64,000 bases of DNA, taken from JBGSMF01 sp964651475 (GTDB lineage Bacteria; Chloroflexota; Anaerolineae; Fen-1058). The DNA lies in the NCBI GenBank assembly GCA_964651475.1, contig CAZYXV010000005.1, positions 62,001-126,000 of the forward strand, read 5' to 3'. The notes beneath the pieces were generated by a model. The model did not search any database. It had not been told where the DNA came from and worked only from the letters and a program-made list of their open reading frames with translations. Both the position numbers and the translations under genes were made by a program. Shown here piece by piece: positions 1 through 8,755 of the stretch. The number at the start of each line of letters is the position of its first letter. Position 1 is the first letter of the stretch.

Positions 1-827
1 CGCGCCTGGCAGAACTGTGGCGCTACCGCGAACTGATTCGCAACCTGGTTGTGCGCGATCTCAAGGTGCGCTATAAAAATTCAGTGCTGGGCATAGCCTG
101 GTCATTGCTCAACCCGCTTTTGATGATGATGGTGTTCACCATCGTGTTCAATGTGCTGACCGGCCAGGCGGAGGGCATGCCGCATTATCCCATCTTTATT
201 CTGAGCGGCATTTTGCCGTGGAATTTCTTTTCCGCCTCCGTCATCGGCTCGACCAACAGCATCGTCAGCAGCGGATACCTGATTAAAAAGGTCTATTTCC
301 CGCGCGAAGTGCTGCCGGTGTCCATTGTGTTGGCTAATATGATCAACTTTCTGGTCGCTTTGCCAGTGTTTTTCGCGCTGGCGCTGCTGGTTGGGCTGCA
401 CCTTTCGCCCTGGCTGCTCTTGCTGCCGGTAGTGCTGATTACACAGGTAATCTTTACGATTGGCATCGGGCTGATCTTGTCCGCCCTCAACGTGTTCTAT
501 CGAGACACGCAAATCATTATGGAAGTTGTCATGTTAGCATGGTTTTTTCTCACGCCCGTTTTTTGGGATGCCGAGACGTTGGTGCCCCCCACCAAAGTGA
601 TTTTGGGGATGGTTGTGCCGCTGCGGCGTTTGTTTTACATTCTGAACCCCATGGCTTCGATCATTAACGCTTACCGCGATATTTTGTATCGCGCCGGGGT
701 CTATGGGGCGGCGTTCCGGCCCGGCATGGATTTTTTGGGGCGGACGATTGTCACGGCGCTGTTTTTTTTATTGGCCGGCTACTTGATCTTTCATCGTTAC
801 AGTGGGATCTTTAGCGAGGAGGTGTAG
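1..827 (+). CDS. ABC-2 type (poly)saccharide export permease, 5' end outside the window
   Basis: Integral membrane subunit of an ABC exporter of the Wzm/TagG/RfbD type, which moves lipid-linked polysaccharide or teichoic-acid-like polymers across the inner membrane. The reading frame is open from base 3; a GTG at 51 could be taken as a start, but the upstream codons (LAELWRYRELIRNLVV) match the conserved cytoplasmic N-terminus of this family (RYRELI...RDLKVRYK), so the gene begins left of the window. About six hydrophobic segments follow, and SLLNPLLMM and the TPVFW segment are typical ABC2_membrane features. The ATPase partner (Wzt-like) is not in the window. The stop is followed within 3 bases by the next gene. 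Confidence 0.9.
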   Translation, partial: RLAELWRYRELIRNLVVRDLKVRYKNSVLGIAWSLLNPLLMMMVFTIVFNVLTGQAEGMPHYPIFILSGILPWNFFSASVIGSTNSIVSSGYLIKKVYFPREVLPVSIVLANMINFLVALPVFFALALLVGLHLSPWLLLLPVVLITQVIFTIGIGLILSALNVFYRDTQIIMEVVMLAWFFLTPVFWDAETLVPPTKVILGMVVPLRRLFYILNPMASIINAYRDILYRAGVYGAAFRPGMDFLGRTIVTALFFLLAGYLIFHRYSGIFSEEV

Positions 828-830
828 AGG

Positions 831-1148
831 ATGGATGGCTCCAAATCTAGTTCGCTGTTTGTCGCCGGTAAAGCCAAGTGGCTGCTTCAAAATGCGGACA
901 AATTATCTGAAGATGAGCGCGCTTTGCTCTTGGCCATCGCCGCGCTCGAAAAGGATACTGGCCGCCTGATATCCCCCGAGGAGCGAGAGGCGCTCGATAA
1001 ACTGGCTGCCCAAATCACCGAGACGGACGGCTTTAACCCCGATGAAATTGTTTCGGCGGTCAATCAAATGATGACCGCCGAAACAAAACGCCACCCAATA
1101 GACGAGTGGCCTTCGGCCATTCGCAAGAAAATCAAGCGAGACAAGTGA
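831..1148 (+). CDS. small soluble protein of unknown function
   Basis: A 105-residue, highly charged, helix-rich protein with no signal peptide or membrane segment. It follows the export permease by 3 bases, and its ribosome binding site (GAGGAGG) lies inside the end of the permease gene, so the two are probably co-translated. I do not recognise the family. The acidic middle (SEDERALLLAIAALEKDTGR) and basic C-terminus (RKKIKRDK) suggest a small helical accessory protein, but this is only a description. Confidence 0.65.
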   Translation: MDGSKSSSLFVAGKAKWLLQNADKLSEDERALLLAIAALEKDTGRLISPEEREALDKLAAQITETDGFNPDEIVSAVNQMMTAETKRHPIDEWPSAIRKKIKRDK

Positions 1149-1161
1149 GCGGCCGCGGCGA

Positions 1162-2295
1162 TTATTTGCTCACCTGAACAAACGCTTCGTTTTTCACCTG
1201 GAAGATAAAGATACGCTGGTCACGCAGCTCGCCATTGGCCTCGTAGCTGATCTTGCCCATCGGCGTATCCAGTTGTAAGGTGCGCAAGGCATCCGCCACC
1301 CGGGCGCCATCCAGGCTGCCCGCTTTCTTGGCGCCCTCGGCCAGCGTTTTCAGCGCGCTGTAGCCGTTGATGCTGTACGTATCAGGGTTGCGGTATTCTA
1401 CGGCCTGATAATTTTTCACCCAGCTGGCATCCACCACGGCGCGCGGCTCGGGCGCAAAGTTGCTCACGTACATGCCTTCGGCGGCGCCCTCCGATTCGTC
1501 AATCGTGGCGGCCAGGAAAGCCCCATCCGAAGCCAGGAAGGGAACATTCACGCCGGCGTCTACCAACTGCTTGCGCAGGTAGGGCGTCTCTACTTCGTAG
1601 CCAGCGTAGAAAACCGCATCGGGTTGAGCCGCCGCGATCTGCGCCACCTCCGTATCATAACGGCTTTGTTCGACCTTTACCTGGAGGTGGGTTGCCACCT
1701 CCACTCCCAACTTGCCCAGTTCGTCCGAGACCAGCTTGCCCAGGTCAATGCCATACGGGTCGTCATTAAACACCACGGCCACCTTCTTGGCGCCCAACGC
1801 CTTGACCAGGAAATCGGCGTCCACGCGCGCCTGGGTGGTGTTGCTGGCGTTGACGCGGAAAAAGTTGGTATAGCCTTTTTGCGTCAGCGTGGTTTCGCTG
1901 GCCGTGGGCGTGACGATGACGATGGGCAAATCCTTGTAGATCTCCATGGCGGCCAACGTCTGCCCGCTGTTCAAGTGGCCGATGACGCCCAACACGCGCT
2001 GGCCCGATTGCACGCTGGCGGCAATATCTTGCGCCACGGCCACCGCCACGTCGCTGTCGCTTTCGTCGTCTTTGCCTTCCACCACGATCTTGTAGCCCAG
2101 CAGCCCGCCGCTTTTGTTGATCTCGTCGGCGGCCAGCCGCGCGCCGCCCAGCACCGTCTGCCCGCCGTTGGCCTGAAAGCCTGAAAGCGGCACGGCCACG
2201 TATACGATCACCTCGCCCTTGGTCGGGCCGGGCGCGCCGCAGGCTGAAAGCATTAGGGACAACACACTCACAATTACGACTAACTTTATCTTCAT
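1162..2295 (-). CDS. branched-chain amino-acid-type ABC substrate-binding lipoprotein (LivJ-like)
   Basis: Periplasmic binding protein of the Peripla_BP_6 (LivJ/LivK) family, 377 residues, the usual length. The N-terminus is a lipoprotein signal with lipobox LSAC (Cys19), followed by the family signature VAVPLSGFQANGGQTVLGG and the NKSGGLLGYKI turn. Membrane anchoring and binding of an amino acid or similar small ligand are inferred from the family. No permease or ATPase gene is adjacent, so it is an orphan that either serves a remote transporter or acts as a sensor. Its start overlaps the stop of the upstream GNAT gene in an ATGA arrangement, which suggests translational coupling. Confidence 0.9.
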   Translation of the reverse strand: MKIKLVVIVSVLSLMLSACGAPGPTKGEVIVYVAVPLSGFQANGGQTVLGGARLAADEINKSGGLLGYKIVVEGKDDESDSDVAVAVAQDIAASVQSGQRVLGVIGHLNSGQTLAAMEIYKDLPIVIVTPTASETTLTQKGYTNFFRVNASNTTQARVDADFLVKALGAKKVAVVFNDDPYGIDLGKLVSDELGKLGVEVATHLQVKVEQSRYDTEVAQIAAAQPDAVFYAGYEVETPYLRKQLVDAGVNVPFLASDGAFLAATIDESEGAAEGMYVSNFAPEPRAVVDASWVKNYQAVEYRNPDTYSINGYSALKTLAEGAKKAGSLDGARVADALRTLQLDTPMGKISYEANGELRDQRIFIFQVKNEAFVQVSK

Positions 2296-2750
2296 ACTCG
2301 CTCTCCTATGTTTTTCTCCATCTCCAATCCATCTTCGCCATCTGCATAATATCGCGCCAGGCGCCCAATTTCGACATAGCCCATTTTGTGGTACAAGGCG
2401 ATGGCGCCCTCATTGCCGGCGCGCACTGTCAGGCGTATGCGTGACTTGGGCCAAAGGCTTTCACATTCTGCCAGCAGGCGCGCGGCGACGCCCTGTCGTT
2501 GAAAATCGGGATGCACGCCCAGCGCAATGATCCACGCCAAGTCTTGCCCCCACGCCGGGCCGCTGGAGATGAATCCCACCATTCGCTCCGACGCGGCGGC
2601 TTTGAGGGTGAGGTCGCCCGGCCAGATCAGCATGGTAAAGATAGACAGCAAATCGTAAGCGTCGCGCCCAAAACAGGCGCGCATCAATTTCCACAGCGTC
2701 CACGTGTCGCGCCAGGTGGCGCGCGAGATGGTTATGGTTGTGGGCGCCAT
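2292..2750 (-). CDS. GNAT-family N-acetyltransferase (RimI-like)
   Basis: A 152-residue acetyl-CoA-dependent N-acetyltransferase. The GNAT core is visible: WIIALGVHPDFQRQGVAARLL holds beta4 and the R/QxxGxG/A pyrophosphate loop (Q-R-Q-G-V-A), and NEGAIALYHKMGYVEIGR is the conserved C-terminal helix/strand. I place the start at the ATG at 2750; a TTG at 2768 is possible but lies inside a palindrome and has no ribosome site. The substrate is unknown. Its stop overlaps the start of the LivJ-like gene by 4 bases. Confidence 0.85.
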   Translation of the reverse strand: MAPTTITISRATWRDTWTLWKLMRACFGRDAYDLLSIFTMLIWPGDLTLKAAASERMVGFISSGPAWGQDLAWIIALGVHPDFQRQGVAARLLAECESLWPKSRIRLTVRAGNEGAIALYHKMGYVEIGRLARYYADGEDGLEMEKNIGERV

Positions 2751-2758
2751 GTCAAGCC

Positions 2759-2792
2759 AGCCTTGCAAAAGTTTAAAAACCTTTGCAAGGCT
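2759..2792. repeat. palindromic hairpin between the SPFH and GNAT genes
   Basis: Arms AGCCTTGCAAA (2759-2769) and TTTGCAAGGCT (2782-2792) are perfectly complementary, and the inner GTTT/AAAC extends the stem. It sits between two minus-strand genes, just after the SPFH stop. It could be a terminator or processing hairpin for the stomatin operon; only a short T-rich stretch (ATTTT) follows on the plus strand and none on the minus strand. Confidence 0.5.
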
Positions 2793-2798
2793 ATTTTC

Positions 2799-3707
2799 CT
2801 ACTTGTTGGACTCTTCAATGATGCCAGTCAGCGGCTTGATCAGGCCAGCAAACTCCATCGGGAAGATGAACTTGGTGGCCGGGCTGGCGCCCAAGGCTTT
2901 GAGCGAGTCAAGGTATTGCAGCGCCATCGTTTTGCTGTCAATGCCCTTGGCCACGTCAAAAATCTTGTCCAGCGCCACGGCGAATCCTTCGGCCCTCAAG
3001 GCTTGGGCTGCTCGTTGACCCTCGGCTTCCAGGATGGCAGCCTGCTTGGCCCCCTCGGCGCGCAGCACGGCCGACTGTTTGTCGCCCTCGGCTACCTTGA
3101 TCGTCGCTTCGCGCTTGCCGTCGGCCTCGGTCACCACGGCGCGGCGGGTACGCTCGGCGCTCATCTGGCGGTTCATGGCGTCTTGCACTTCTCGGGGCGG
3201 AATGATTTCGCGGATTTCGACCGCCGTCACCTTGACGCCCCAGCGTTCCGTCACCTCGTCCAGCTTGGCGCGCAGCACGTGGTTGATGTGCTCGCGTTCG
3301 GCCAGCACGTTATCCAGCATGATGTCGCCGATAACGGCGCGCAGCGTGGTGGTGGCGATGCCCTGGCTGGCCGCCCGGAAATTGGCCACCTGGATCACGC
3401 TGGCCATGGGGTCTATGACTTTCCAGTAGATCAAAAAGTCAATGGCGATGGGCGCGTTGTCTTTGGTGATGCTGGTTTGATGCGGCACCTCCAGCACCGT
3501 TTCGCGCAGGTCAACCGTCTGCGCCACGTCTATAAAGGGAAACAGGAACACGATGCCGGGACCTTTCACGCCGATGCAGCGCCCCAGCCGGAAGACCACC
3601 AGCCGCTCAAATTCCCGGACGATGCGAATCATTGACGTGATCATCACGATGAAAAAGATGATAAAGATGGTAAAGACACATACAAGAACAGCCAGTCCTT
3701 GATCCAT
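2799..3707 (-). CDS. SPFH/band-7 (stomatin/prohibitin-like) membrane protein
   Basis: A 302-residue bacterial stomatin. One N-terminal membrane segment (about residues 5-28) is followed by the SPFH domain (VREFERLVVFRLGR...GPGIVFLFPFID) and the long Ala/Glu-rich coiled coil (AEGDKQSAVLRAEGAKQAAILEAE split by short turns) typical of oligomeric membrane-scaffold rings. The start is well supported by AAAGGAG six bases upstream of the ATG. An NfeD gene lies upstream on the same strand; the stomatin-NfeD pair is a classic conserved operon thought to organise membrane microdomains and quality control. The terminator-like palindrome at 2759-2792 lies just downstream. Confidence 0.95.
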   Translation of the reverse strand: MDQGLAVLVCVFTIFIIFFIVMITSMIRIVREFERLVVFRLGRCIGVKGPGIVFLFPFIDVAQTVDLRETVLEVPHQTSITKDNAPIAIDFLIYWKVIDPMASVIQVANFRAASQGIATTTLRAVIGDIMLDNVLAEREHINHVLRAKLDEVTERWGVKVTAVEIREIIPPREVQDAMNRQMSAERTRRAVVTEADGKREATIKVAEGDKQSAVLRAEGAKQAAILEAEGQRAAQALRAEGFAVALDKIFDVAKGIDSKTMALQYLDSLKALGASPATKFIFPMEFAGLIKPLTGIIEESNK

Positions 3708-3770
3708 GGAAAACTCCTTTCAGCGTCTAGTTGTGTACTTTTAGGCCTTGATCATTGTTTCGGCCATTTT

Positions 3771-3840
3771 CACCGCAGAGGCGCAGAGGCCGCCGAGTTT
3801 TCAATTGATTTTCCTCTGCGTTCTCCGCGTCTCTGCGGTG
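3771..3840. repeat. interspersed imperfect inverted repeat, CACCGCAGAG family (copy 1)
   Basis: CACCGCAGAGGCGCAGAGG at the left end is nearly complementary to the right end (CCTCTGCG...TCTCTGCGGTG), so the RNA or DNA can fold. A related copy lies at 58346-58391. It occupies the roughly 200-base gap between nfeD and the SPFH gene, inside an apparent operon, and I see no coding potential in that gap. Repeats of this type are scattered in many Chloroflexota and other genomes; their role is unknown to me. Confidence 0.7.
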
Positions 3841-3914
3841 CACTAACGCCGTGTGGCCCATAGGATGACCAACGCCTACTTTTACTATTGCGAGGCTCGC
3901 GCCAGGGCAATGAG

Positions 3915-4535
3915 CTAGAGCCGTTTGACTTTGAGCACAAGACCTTCCAAGCCGGTCACGACGATTTTTACACCGCTCTCTATGATTTCTCCCGGCGCTT
4001 CGGCCCTGGCGCTCCACAATTCACTGCGCAGTTGCACTGTGCCAATCGGGTCGAGCGGGTCGCGCACTTCACCAATCTGGCCGCTCACCGCTTGGGGATC
4101 CATCACCACAGGGCGCTTATGCGCGCGCACGGCGGCGGTCAACGCTACACTAAAGAACAAGGCGCTGCCGCCCGTGGTGAAAATGATCACCCACACCGAT
4201 AGTCCCGGTTGGCCTTCTATCGGGCGGAACATAAAGATCGAGCCGAGCGCCAGCGCAATGATGCCGCCCATGGTCAGCGCGCCGTGGCTTTGCACCTTCA
4301 AGTCAATCACCAACATGATCATTGAGATGAGAATGAGCGCCACGCCAAAAATGTTCACGTCCAACCGGGCCAGTCCCAACACGGCCAGCGTCAGGCAAAT
4401 CGCCGCCGACACTTCGGGGACGCCGGTGCCAGGCATGGCGAAGGACGCCATCAGCGCCCACAACCCGATGATCAATAACAGGTAAGCGATGTTGGGATTA
4501 ACCAAAAGATTCCAAAACGACAAGGCAATATCCAC
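3915..4535 (-). CDS. nfeD: NfeD-like membrane protein, partner of the stomatin
   Basis: A 206-residue short-type NfeD protein: four or five hydrophobic segments (about residues 5-130) and a C-terminal OB-fold domain beginning near SGQIGEVRDPLDPIGTVQL, ending VTGLEGLVLKVKRL. There is no N-terminal serine-protease domain. I chose the GTG at 4535 because AAGGAGG lies seven bases upstream; the longer frame to 4682 would overlap the preceding gene by over 100 codons' worth of non-family sequence. The protein is expected to sit in the membrane with the SPFH oligomer encoded next. Confidence 0.92.
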   Translation of the reverse strand: MDIALSFWNLLVNPNIAYLLLIIGLWALMASFAMPGTGVPEVSAAICLTLAVLGLARLDVNIFGVALILISMIMLVIDLKVQSHGALTMGGIIALALGSIFMFRPIEGQPGLSVWVIIFTTGGSALFFSVALTAAVRAHKRPVVMDPQAVSGQIGEVRDPLDPIGTVQLRSELWSARAEAPGEIIESGVKIVVTGLEGLVLKVKRL

Positions 4536-4575
4536 AAACTCACCTCCTTCTCTCAACAAGGCCGGCGCGCTCGAA

Positions 4576-5403
4576 TTACGCGCGATGCGCGTACACCTCG
4601 TCCAGTGAACTGACCAGGTCGTGCAACTGGTTGACCTGTTCGCCGATATCTTGGCGCAGCCGCCGCGCCCGCCCGCTGTCAATATCTTTGACGCCCACCA
4701 GCAATAACTGCGAATAGACCGTGCCGAGCGCCGTCATGGTGCTGTCCATTTGCAATTCGGCCTTTTGCATCATGTTTTCCAGCTTTTTCAGGCTGTCGTA
4801 TTGCTGCTCTTTGGCGCGGAGCGTTTGCTGCATTTGTTCGCGCACGGCGTCGTCGTCTTCTTCTTTCATCTTGGCGGTCAGGTTTTTGATGGCCAGCGGC
4901 ACCGAGCGAAGGTCCTGGTGAATTACGTCCTCTCTCTCGAAAGCGTCCAACCGAACGGCCAAGCCGTACATGTTGGCAATCCAATCGTCAATTTGGCTTT
5001 CCAAGACAGTGAGATCCTCGGGCAACACGTTTTGGCGCGCGCCGCCAAAGGCTTCGGCAATACGCTGGCGATAGTCCATCGCCTTGTTAATCTTGGCGCG
5101 CAATTCCTTGTTGCCCAGGCGCGTCGGGTCGAGGTTGCGGCGCAGCATGTCGGCCACCACGCGCGCGCCAAAAGCCGGGTCGGCCAACATGCTCACCAGC
5201 AGCACTCCCCACGCCGCCCCGCCACCAATCACCCAATACCACCACTGCCACTGCCAGCCAAAAAAATCGAAATCTTTGGCAAAGAAAGCCAGCAACAACG
5301 TCATGGCCACAACCACGGCGCTTTTCCAGTCGAAAAATGCTTCGGTGATCATGGCTCGCAAGGCGCGTTGGCGGAGTGTCTGGCGTGTGTTCGAGTGGCT
5401 CAT
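4576..5403 (-). CDS. membrane-anchored coiled-coil protein of unknown function
   Basis: A 275-residue protein with two hydrophobic segments near the N-terminus (about residues 28-42 and 52-75) followed by a long, charged, mostly helical cytoplasmic region with heptad-like stretches (MKEEDDDAVREQMQQTLRAK, KKLENMMQKAELQMDSTM). Start chosen at the ATG with AGGAG six bases upstream. I do not recognise a named family. Its place between a TPR/zinc-ribbon protein and NfeD/SPFH, with PspA further upstream on the same strand, suggests a structural part of a membrane-stress or membrane-organising system, an inference from context. Confidence 0.8.
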   Translation of the reverse strand: MSHSNTRQTLRQRALRAMITEAFFDWKSAVVVAMTLLLAFFAKDFDFFGWQWQWWYWVIGGGAAWGVLLVSMLADPAFGARVVADMLRRNLDPTRLGNKELRAKINKAMDYRQRIAEAFGGARQNVLPEDLTVLESQIDDWIANMYGLAVRLDAFEREDVIHQDLRSVPLAIKNLTAKMKEEDDDAVREQMQQTLRAKEQQYDSLKKLENMMQKAELQMDSTMTALGTVYSQLLLVGVKDIDSGRARRLRQDIGEQVNQLHDLVSSLDEVYAHRA

Positions 5404-5436
5404 ACGTGTCTCCTATTGTTCGTTGGTGTGATTCAA

Positions 5437-6927
5437 TTAGACTCCTCTATACCTGGCGCGTTCTTCGGTCACCATGTCCAAAAGCTTGCGCACGTCCTGA
5501 TTGTCCGGCGCGATTCTTTGCGCTTCGCGCAGCACCGATTGAGCGCGTTCGTAGCGCTTGAGCTTGACATAAGCGCCCGCCAACTCTGTGTGATACGCCA
5601 CCATGCTGGGTGCGTTGGCCACGGCGCGTTGATAGTGAAGCACTGCCATTGCCCACATTTTGCGCTGGGCGTACTCGCGCCCGCGCATGTAAAACCCCGA
5701 ATGGGTTTTGATGTCTTTATCCGGGCGGCACCAGATTCGCTGGTTCTGGCTTGACGCGATAAAATCGCGTTGGATAGATAGCACGCCAATCACATTCACA
5801 ATGGCAATCGCCAGCGGGATGATGGTGGCTACTCCAAAGCCAGCCGATAGAGCCAGTATAATGGTAATGAGTAAATAGCCCAGAGATGTGACAACCAGGA
5901 ACCAATAAATGGGCCTCCAGCGAATGTATAATAGCCCGGCCAGGATAATCGGCAGCCCGGCAGAAATCAGCGAGACCCAAAATGACATTCTGGGCATTTG
6001 TTCCAAAATCTGACTGCCCACGCCCGACGGCAGGCTGTCTATCCCCAAATACAGCCAAATAAACTGGCCCAACGTCAGTGTCCCCTCTGAAAACATGTTG
6101 CCAAACAACGCGCCCAGCCCTATGGTCAGCATGCCCATTTGCACAAGACCGCTGCCAAGTTGAAATGTAATCAGGACCCACAGCAGGCACGAAGGCGGCG
6201 GCAGGGGTTTTTTGGTTTTTTCCCACAATTGTCCTTTGCAGGCCGGGCAGGTTTTGTCTTCCGGGGCGGTTGCTTCGGCGCAGTAGGGACACAACTCTTC
6301 GTTGTCAAATTCGCTCAACAGCGTTTGCATATCTTGCATCGGTTCGGACCATCCCGGCACGGCTGGATAGTCCGAAAGCGGCGGCGTGAGCGGCGAAAAC
6401 GCTTCTTGATCCGCATCTGGTTGGGGCTGATCGGGCGTCTTGCGCAGCAGGGCCGCGGCCAGCGTGGGCGAGGCGCGCGTGCTGAACGTGTACCCTTCTT
6501 CAATTGAAGGCGGCGTGTAGGCGGCTGGCTCAGGCCCTTGCTTTTCAGGCGCGCCCACTGCCGGCAGCGGCGGCTCGTTCAAGATGGCGGAAGCCAAAGT
6601 GGGCGCAGACGCCCCCCCGGTGGTAAACCCTGTTTTTTTGGGAGGAAGGCGCGGCTTGGATGGCTCGGCTGTTTCTTGGCGCAGCATGGCCAGTCCTTTG
6701 CGAGCGACCTGGTTGTTGGGGTCAATCGCCAATACATTTTCCAGGCAAATCTGGCGGTCGTCTGGGCTGGTCATTACGCCAGACAGCCACAACCAGGCTG
6801 TGACGTTGCGCTCGTCTCGCTCGACGATTCGCATGAGCAAATCTCGCGCCATTTCGAGCTGCCCCGCTTTGGCGGCTGCAATTCCCCGCCGGAGCATGTC
6901 TTCCAGTTCACGCTCTGCGTTCGCCAC
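5437..6927 (-). CDS. TPR / zinc-ribbon / multi-pass membrane protein
   Basis: A 496-residue mosaic. Residues about 5-85 and 410-490 are tetratricopeptide repeats (MARDLLMRIVERDERNVTAW; YERAQSVLREAQRIAPDNQD). A zinc ribbon CPYC...CPAC lies near residue 215, then four or so membrane segments. A proline-rich low-complexity linker joins the first TPR to the ribbon. I use the GTG at 6927 because AGGAG lies just upstream; the longer frame to 7101 would run into the VWA gene. It probably acts as a membrane scaffold for protein contacts within this cluster. No catalytic motif is visible. Confidence 0.85.
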   Translation of the reverse strand: MANAERELEDMLRRGIAAAKAGQLEMARDLLMRIVERDERNVTAWLWLSGVMTSPDDRQICLENVLAIDPNNQVARKGLAMLRQETAEPSKPRLPPKKTGFTTGGASAPTLASAILNEPPLPAVGAPEKQGPEPAAYTPPSIEEGYTFSTRASPTLAAALLRKTPDQPQPDADQEAFSPLTPPLSDYPAVPGWSEPMQDMQTLLSEFDNEELCPYCAEATAPEDKTCPACKGQLWEKTKKPLPPPSCLLWVLITFQLGSGLVQMGMLTIGLGALFGNMFSEGTLTLGQFIWLYLGIDSLPSGVGSQILEQMPRMSFWVSLISAGLPIILAGLLYIRWRPIYWFLVVTSLGYLLITIILALSAGFGVATIIPLAIAIVNVIGVLSIQRDFIASSQNQRIWCRPDKDIKTHSGFYMRGREYAQRKMWAMAVLHYQRAVANAPSMVAYHTELAGAYVKLKRYERAQSVLREAQRIAPDNQDVRKLLDMVTEERARYRGV

Positions 6928-6967
6928 GTTTGGACTCCTGATGTCTGATACGTATTCCGTCGCGCGC

Positions 6968-8656
6968 CTAAAAGTATGTTGAGAGAATCTTGTACAGTTC
7001 TCGGATGGTTTCCAATGTCCCTTCGCGCGTCTGGCCGCCTGTCGCATCGGAAAGCGCCCGGAGCGTGCTGTAATCGGCGTCTTTGCCATACGCCACGGCA
7101 AACACGATGACGGGCACGCCGGTTTGATTGCCGTTGCGCAGCGTGTTGACCATCCGGCTGAGCGTGATGCGCGAGTTATTTTCCAGCCCGTCGGTCATGA
7201 CTACGATGGCGTTGATGCGCTCTTTGTCGTCCAACGCTTGCAGGTGATTGTAGGCGGCATTCACGCCATTGAGCATGGCTGTATCGCCGCGCGCTTGCAA
7301 TCCATCGATCTGGGCGAGCAAATTCTGGCGGCTGGTCTTGAGAGGTTCCAGGGGAATGTCTATGTAAACGTCGGACGCAAAGGCAATCAGCCCCACCCGT
7401 TCTTCTTCCGTCGGGATCTGCTCGACAAAGGTTTTCAGCGCTTGCTTGACGTTCGCCAGTTTTTCTCCTTGCATGCTGCCGGACGTGTCTACCACCAAAA
7501 TGACATTGGTGCGGCGCTTGGTCAGCCACCAGCTTTGCCTCACCGTGTCCAAGACAGATGGCGCCGGCACTTGCAAGCTGGTTACCGGTTGGGCCGGGTC
7601 CACGCCATTGTCAGTCCGAATGGGTGAACCGGGTTGGCTGAGCGGGATGCTGAGATCGGCCGGGCGGTAGCCCTGCGCAAGGATTTTTTGCTGCGTTTCA
7701 GCCAGGTTCACAAATTCGGCCAGGCGCGCAAAGGTCAGGCGTTGCAAATCGGTCAGGCCAGGCTGTTCGAGCAGCGCCAGGGGATGATCTTGCCACAGCG
7801 CGCCTTCCAGCGGATAAATCGCCACCATGTCGGCGCCCTGGCTACGCGCCCAGATGACTAGTTGCTCGGAGCAAATCAACGCATCCAGGTAGCCGCGGCC
7901 TTCTTTGACCACACGTTGAATGGTGGGCCACTCGCCTTCGCCGTAGTAGCGTACCGTGCGCTCGATAGCGCCCACGTAATCGAGTGTGCGCTGCGCCAGC
8001 ACGTCTTCATTCGTCAGGCCGCGCGTTTTGTTCGCCCCGGCGTAAAATTCGGCCAGCGTTGCCAGCAAGCCAGAGGCCGAGGTAGTGGACGGATGGCTCC
8101 ATTTAAAGTTGGGATCGGACTGGGCTTTGGCCAGCAAATCGCTCCAGCCAAGTTGCCTGGCTGGATAGCCCATCTCTTGCGCCACGTCGCGCCACATGGC
8201 AATGACCACCGGCGATACGGCATAACGCACCGTCTGCCCCACCAATCCGCTTTCGCTTCCCTGGGCATCGCCCCACGCCCGGTCGAGCTGCCCCAGCCAA
8301 ATTGAAGAATCAGGCGAGATGGCTTGCACCTCGCCGCCCAACGCGGCCTGGATCATTGCTTCCGGGTCAAGCTCGACCGTTGAAATAGATAATCGCTTGC
8401 CATCGGGCGACGTAAGCTTCTGGGCATTAAAGTCGCTCGCCAGTGTCTTGAACAGTTGAGCTTTTTCAGGCGAATACGCAATCACCAGTTCGGCGCTGGG
8501 CGAAGGGGTGGACGGGGCGACCGTGTTGACCAGCTGCGATGTTCCCAGCCAGCACGCGGCGCACGCGCCCAATATCCCAAGCGCCGCCACGATCAACGAA
8601 ATGAGAATAATACTCGATGTGTTAGAACCCTTTGTACGTTTTATACTCCGGCTCAT
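6968..8656 (-). CDS. extracellular solute-binding domain fused to a VWA domain
   Basis: A 562-residue membrane-anchored protein. One N-terminal membrane segment (about residues 16-40) is followed by a substrate-binding-protein fold (about 45-330, starting ELVIAYSPEKAQLFKTLASDFN) and a C-terminal von Willebrand A domain (about 380-550) with an intact MIDAS: DTSGSM, the Thr in ARGDTAML and the Asp in VMTDG. The start at 8656 has AGGTGA upstream; a TTG at 8680 is less likely. VWA domains bind partners through a metal ion, so this may present the binding domain to envelope proteins. It sits next to a second binding protein of similar type. Confidence 0.88.
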   Translation of the reverse strand: MSRSIKRTKGSNTSSIILISLIVAALGILGACAACWLGTSQLVNTVAPSTPSPSAELVIAYSPEKAQLFKTLASDFNAQKLTSPDGKRLSISTVELDPEAMIQAALGGEVQAISPDSSIWLGQLDRAWGDAQGSESGLVGQTVRYAVSPVVIAMWRDVAQEMGYPARQLGWSDLLAKAQSDPNFKWSHPSTTSASGLLATLAEFYAGANKTRGLTNEDVLAQRTLDYVGAIERTVRYYGEGEWPTIQRVVKEGRGYLDALICSEQLVIWARSQGADMVAIYPLEGALWQDHPLALLEQPGLTDLQRLTFARLAEFVNLAETQQKILAQGYRPADLSIPLSQPGSPIRTDNGVDPAQPVTSLQVPAPSVLDTVRQSWWLTKRRTNVILVVDTSGSMQGEKLANVKQALKTFVEQIPTEEERVGLIAFASDVYIDIPLEPLKTSRQNLLAQIDGLQARGDTAMLNGVNAAYNHLQALDDKERINAIVVMTDGLENNSRITLSRMVNTLRNGNQTGVPVIVFAVAYGKDADYSTLRALSDATGGQTREGTLETIRELYKILSTYF

Positions 8657-8755
8657 CGCGTCACCTTTTCTGCGTAACAAGTGAGCAAGGCTGCGGCTTA
8701 TCCGCCATTCCTTCGACTGCGCTCAGGATGCATCCTTGCTCCTTGCCTTTGCCTC

